The translations under genes and the position numbers were made by a program. Shown here in pieces: positions 5,588-5,606 of a DNA stretch of 5,606 nucleotides. Under the pieces are notes generated by a model. It did not search any database, was not told the origin of the DNA, and saw only the letters and a list, made by a program, of their open reading frames with translations. Source of the DNA: an uncultured Christensenellaceae bacterium (GTDB lineage Bacteria; Bacillota; Clostridia; Christensenellales; Aristaeellaceae); contig CAJOPV010000160.1 in assembly GCA_905236495.1 (NCBI GenBank), positions 1 through 5,606 of the forward strand, in the 5' to 3' direction. Position 1 is the stretch's first letter. Each line of letters starts with the position of its first letter.

Positions 5588-5606
5588 AACCGCAGGAATA
5601 CTGAAC

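Larger units (their letters stand above)
5193..5606. other. 414-bp region without a convincing protein gene, rich in inverted repeats
   Basis: Short open frames occur here, but none has a ribosome binding site with protein-like sequence. The content is two hairpins after uxaC (5210-5239 and 5287-5320), a cluster of perfect stems from 5348 to 5491, an AT-rich stretch from about 5498 to 5550, and a 7-bp hairpin at 5568-5587. No tRNA, CRISPR repeat or riboswitch class known to me was recognised on either strand. The region probably holds the uxaC transcript end and the leader or left end of whatever lies to the right of the window. Confidence 0.7.

Noticed and set aside
5395..5604. 69-codon open frame at the right edge
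   Set aside because: It begins within the predicted three-way junction, has no ribosome binding site and looks random in composition.
1..5606. CRISPR array, tRNA or rRNA gene, prophage or transposase gene
   Set aside because: No regularly spaced direct repeats, no T-loop/anticodon pattern and no integrase or transposase motifs were seen on either strand.

Overview
The window looks like a chromosomal segment of a GC-rich member of the Bacillota, most likely a gut-type Clostridia lineage. This rests on strong AGGAGG-like ribosome binding sites, a QueH-type (rather than QueG-type) queuosine enzyme, short spacings between genes, and a textbook sigma-A promoter. No marker allows a finer placement, so the taxonomy is inference.

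Layout, left to right. Positions 2-613 hold the 3' part of birA (biotin protein ligase), cut by the window edge. It runs tail to tail into queH (589-1191, minus strand, epoxyqueuosine reductase), and the two coding regions overlap by 25 bp. Only 35 bp after the queH start codon, a plus-strand cluster begins: an FRG-domain protein of unknown function (1227-2069), an L-threonine aldolase-type PLP enzyme (2056-3099, overlapping by 14 bp) and a uridine kinase (3120-3734, 20 bp gap). A near-consensus promoter (TTGACT, 17 bp, TATAAT) whose -35 box includes the udk stop codon then drives uxaC (3792-5192, glucuronate isomerase).

The genes are mostly housekeeping or catabolic: cofactor attachment, tRNA modification, threonine/glycine metabolism, pyrimidine salvage and hexuronate degradation. 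They do not form one pathway. The FRG-domain gene is the one uncharacterised protein, and its overlap with the aldolase gene suggests the two are translated together.

The last 414 bp (5193-5606) carry no convincing protein gene but are unusually rich in inverted repeats. Two hairpins lie just after uxaC (5210-5239 and a perfect 13-bp stem at 5287-5320). From about 5348 to 5491 follows a set of perfect stems, one a long-range pairing that closes a three-way junction, ending in two mutually exclusive hairpins. After 5491 the sequence turns AT-rich. I read this as a probable structured RNA or leader belonging to something beyond the right edge. It could be a riboswitch/attenuator or a mobile-element guide RNA of the IscB omega-RNA (HEARO) kind. 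I cannot choose between these from the window, and it is the part most worth following up.
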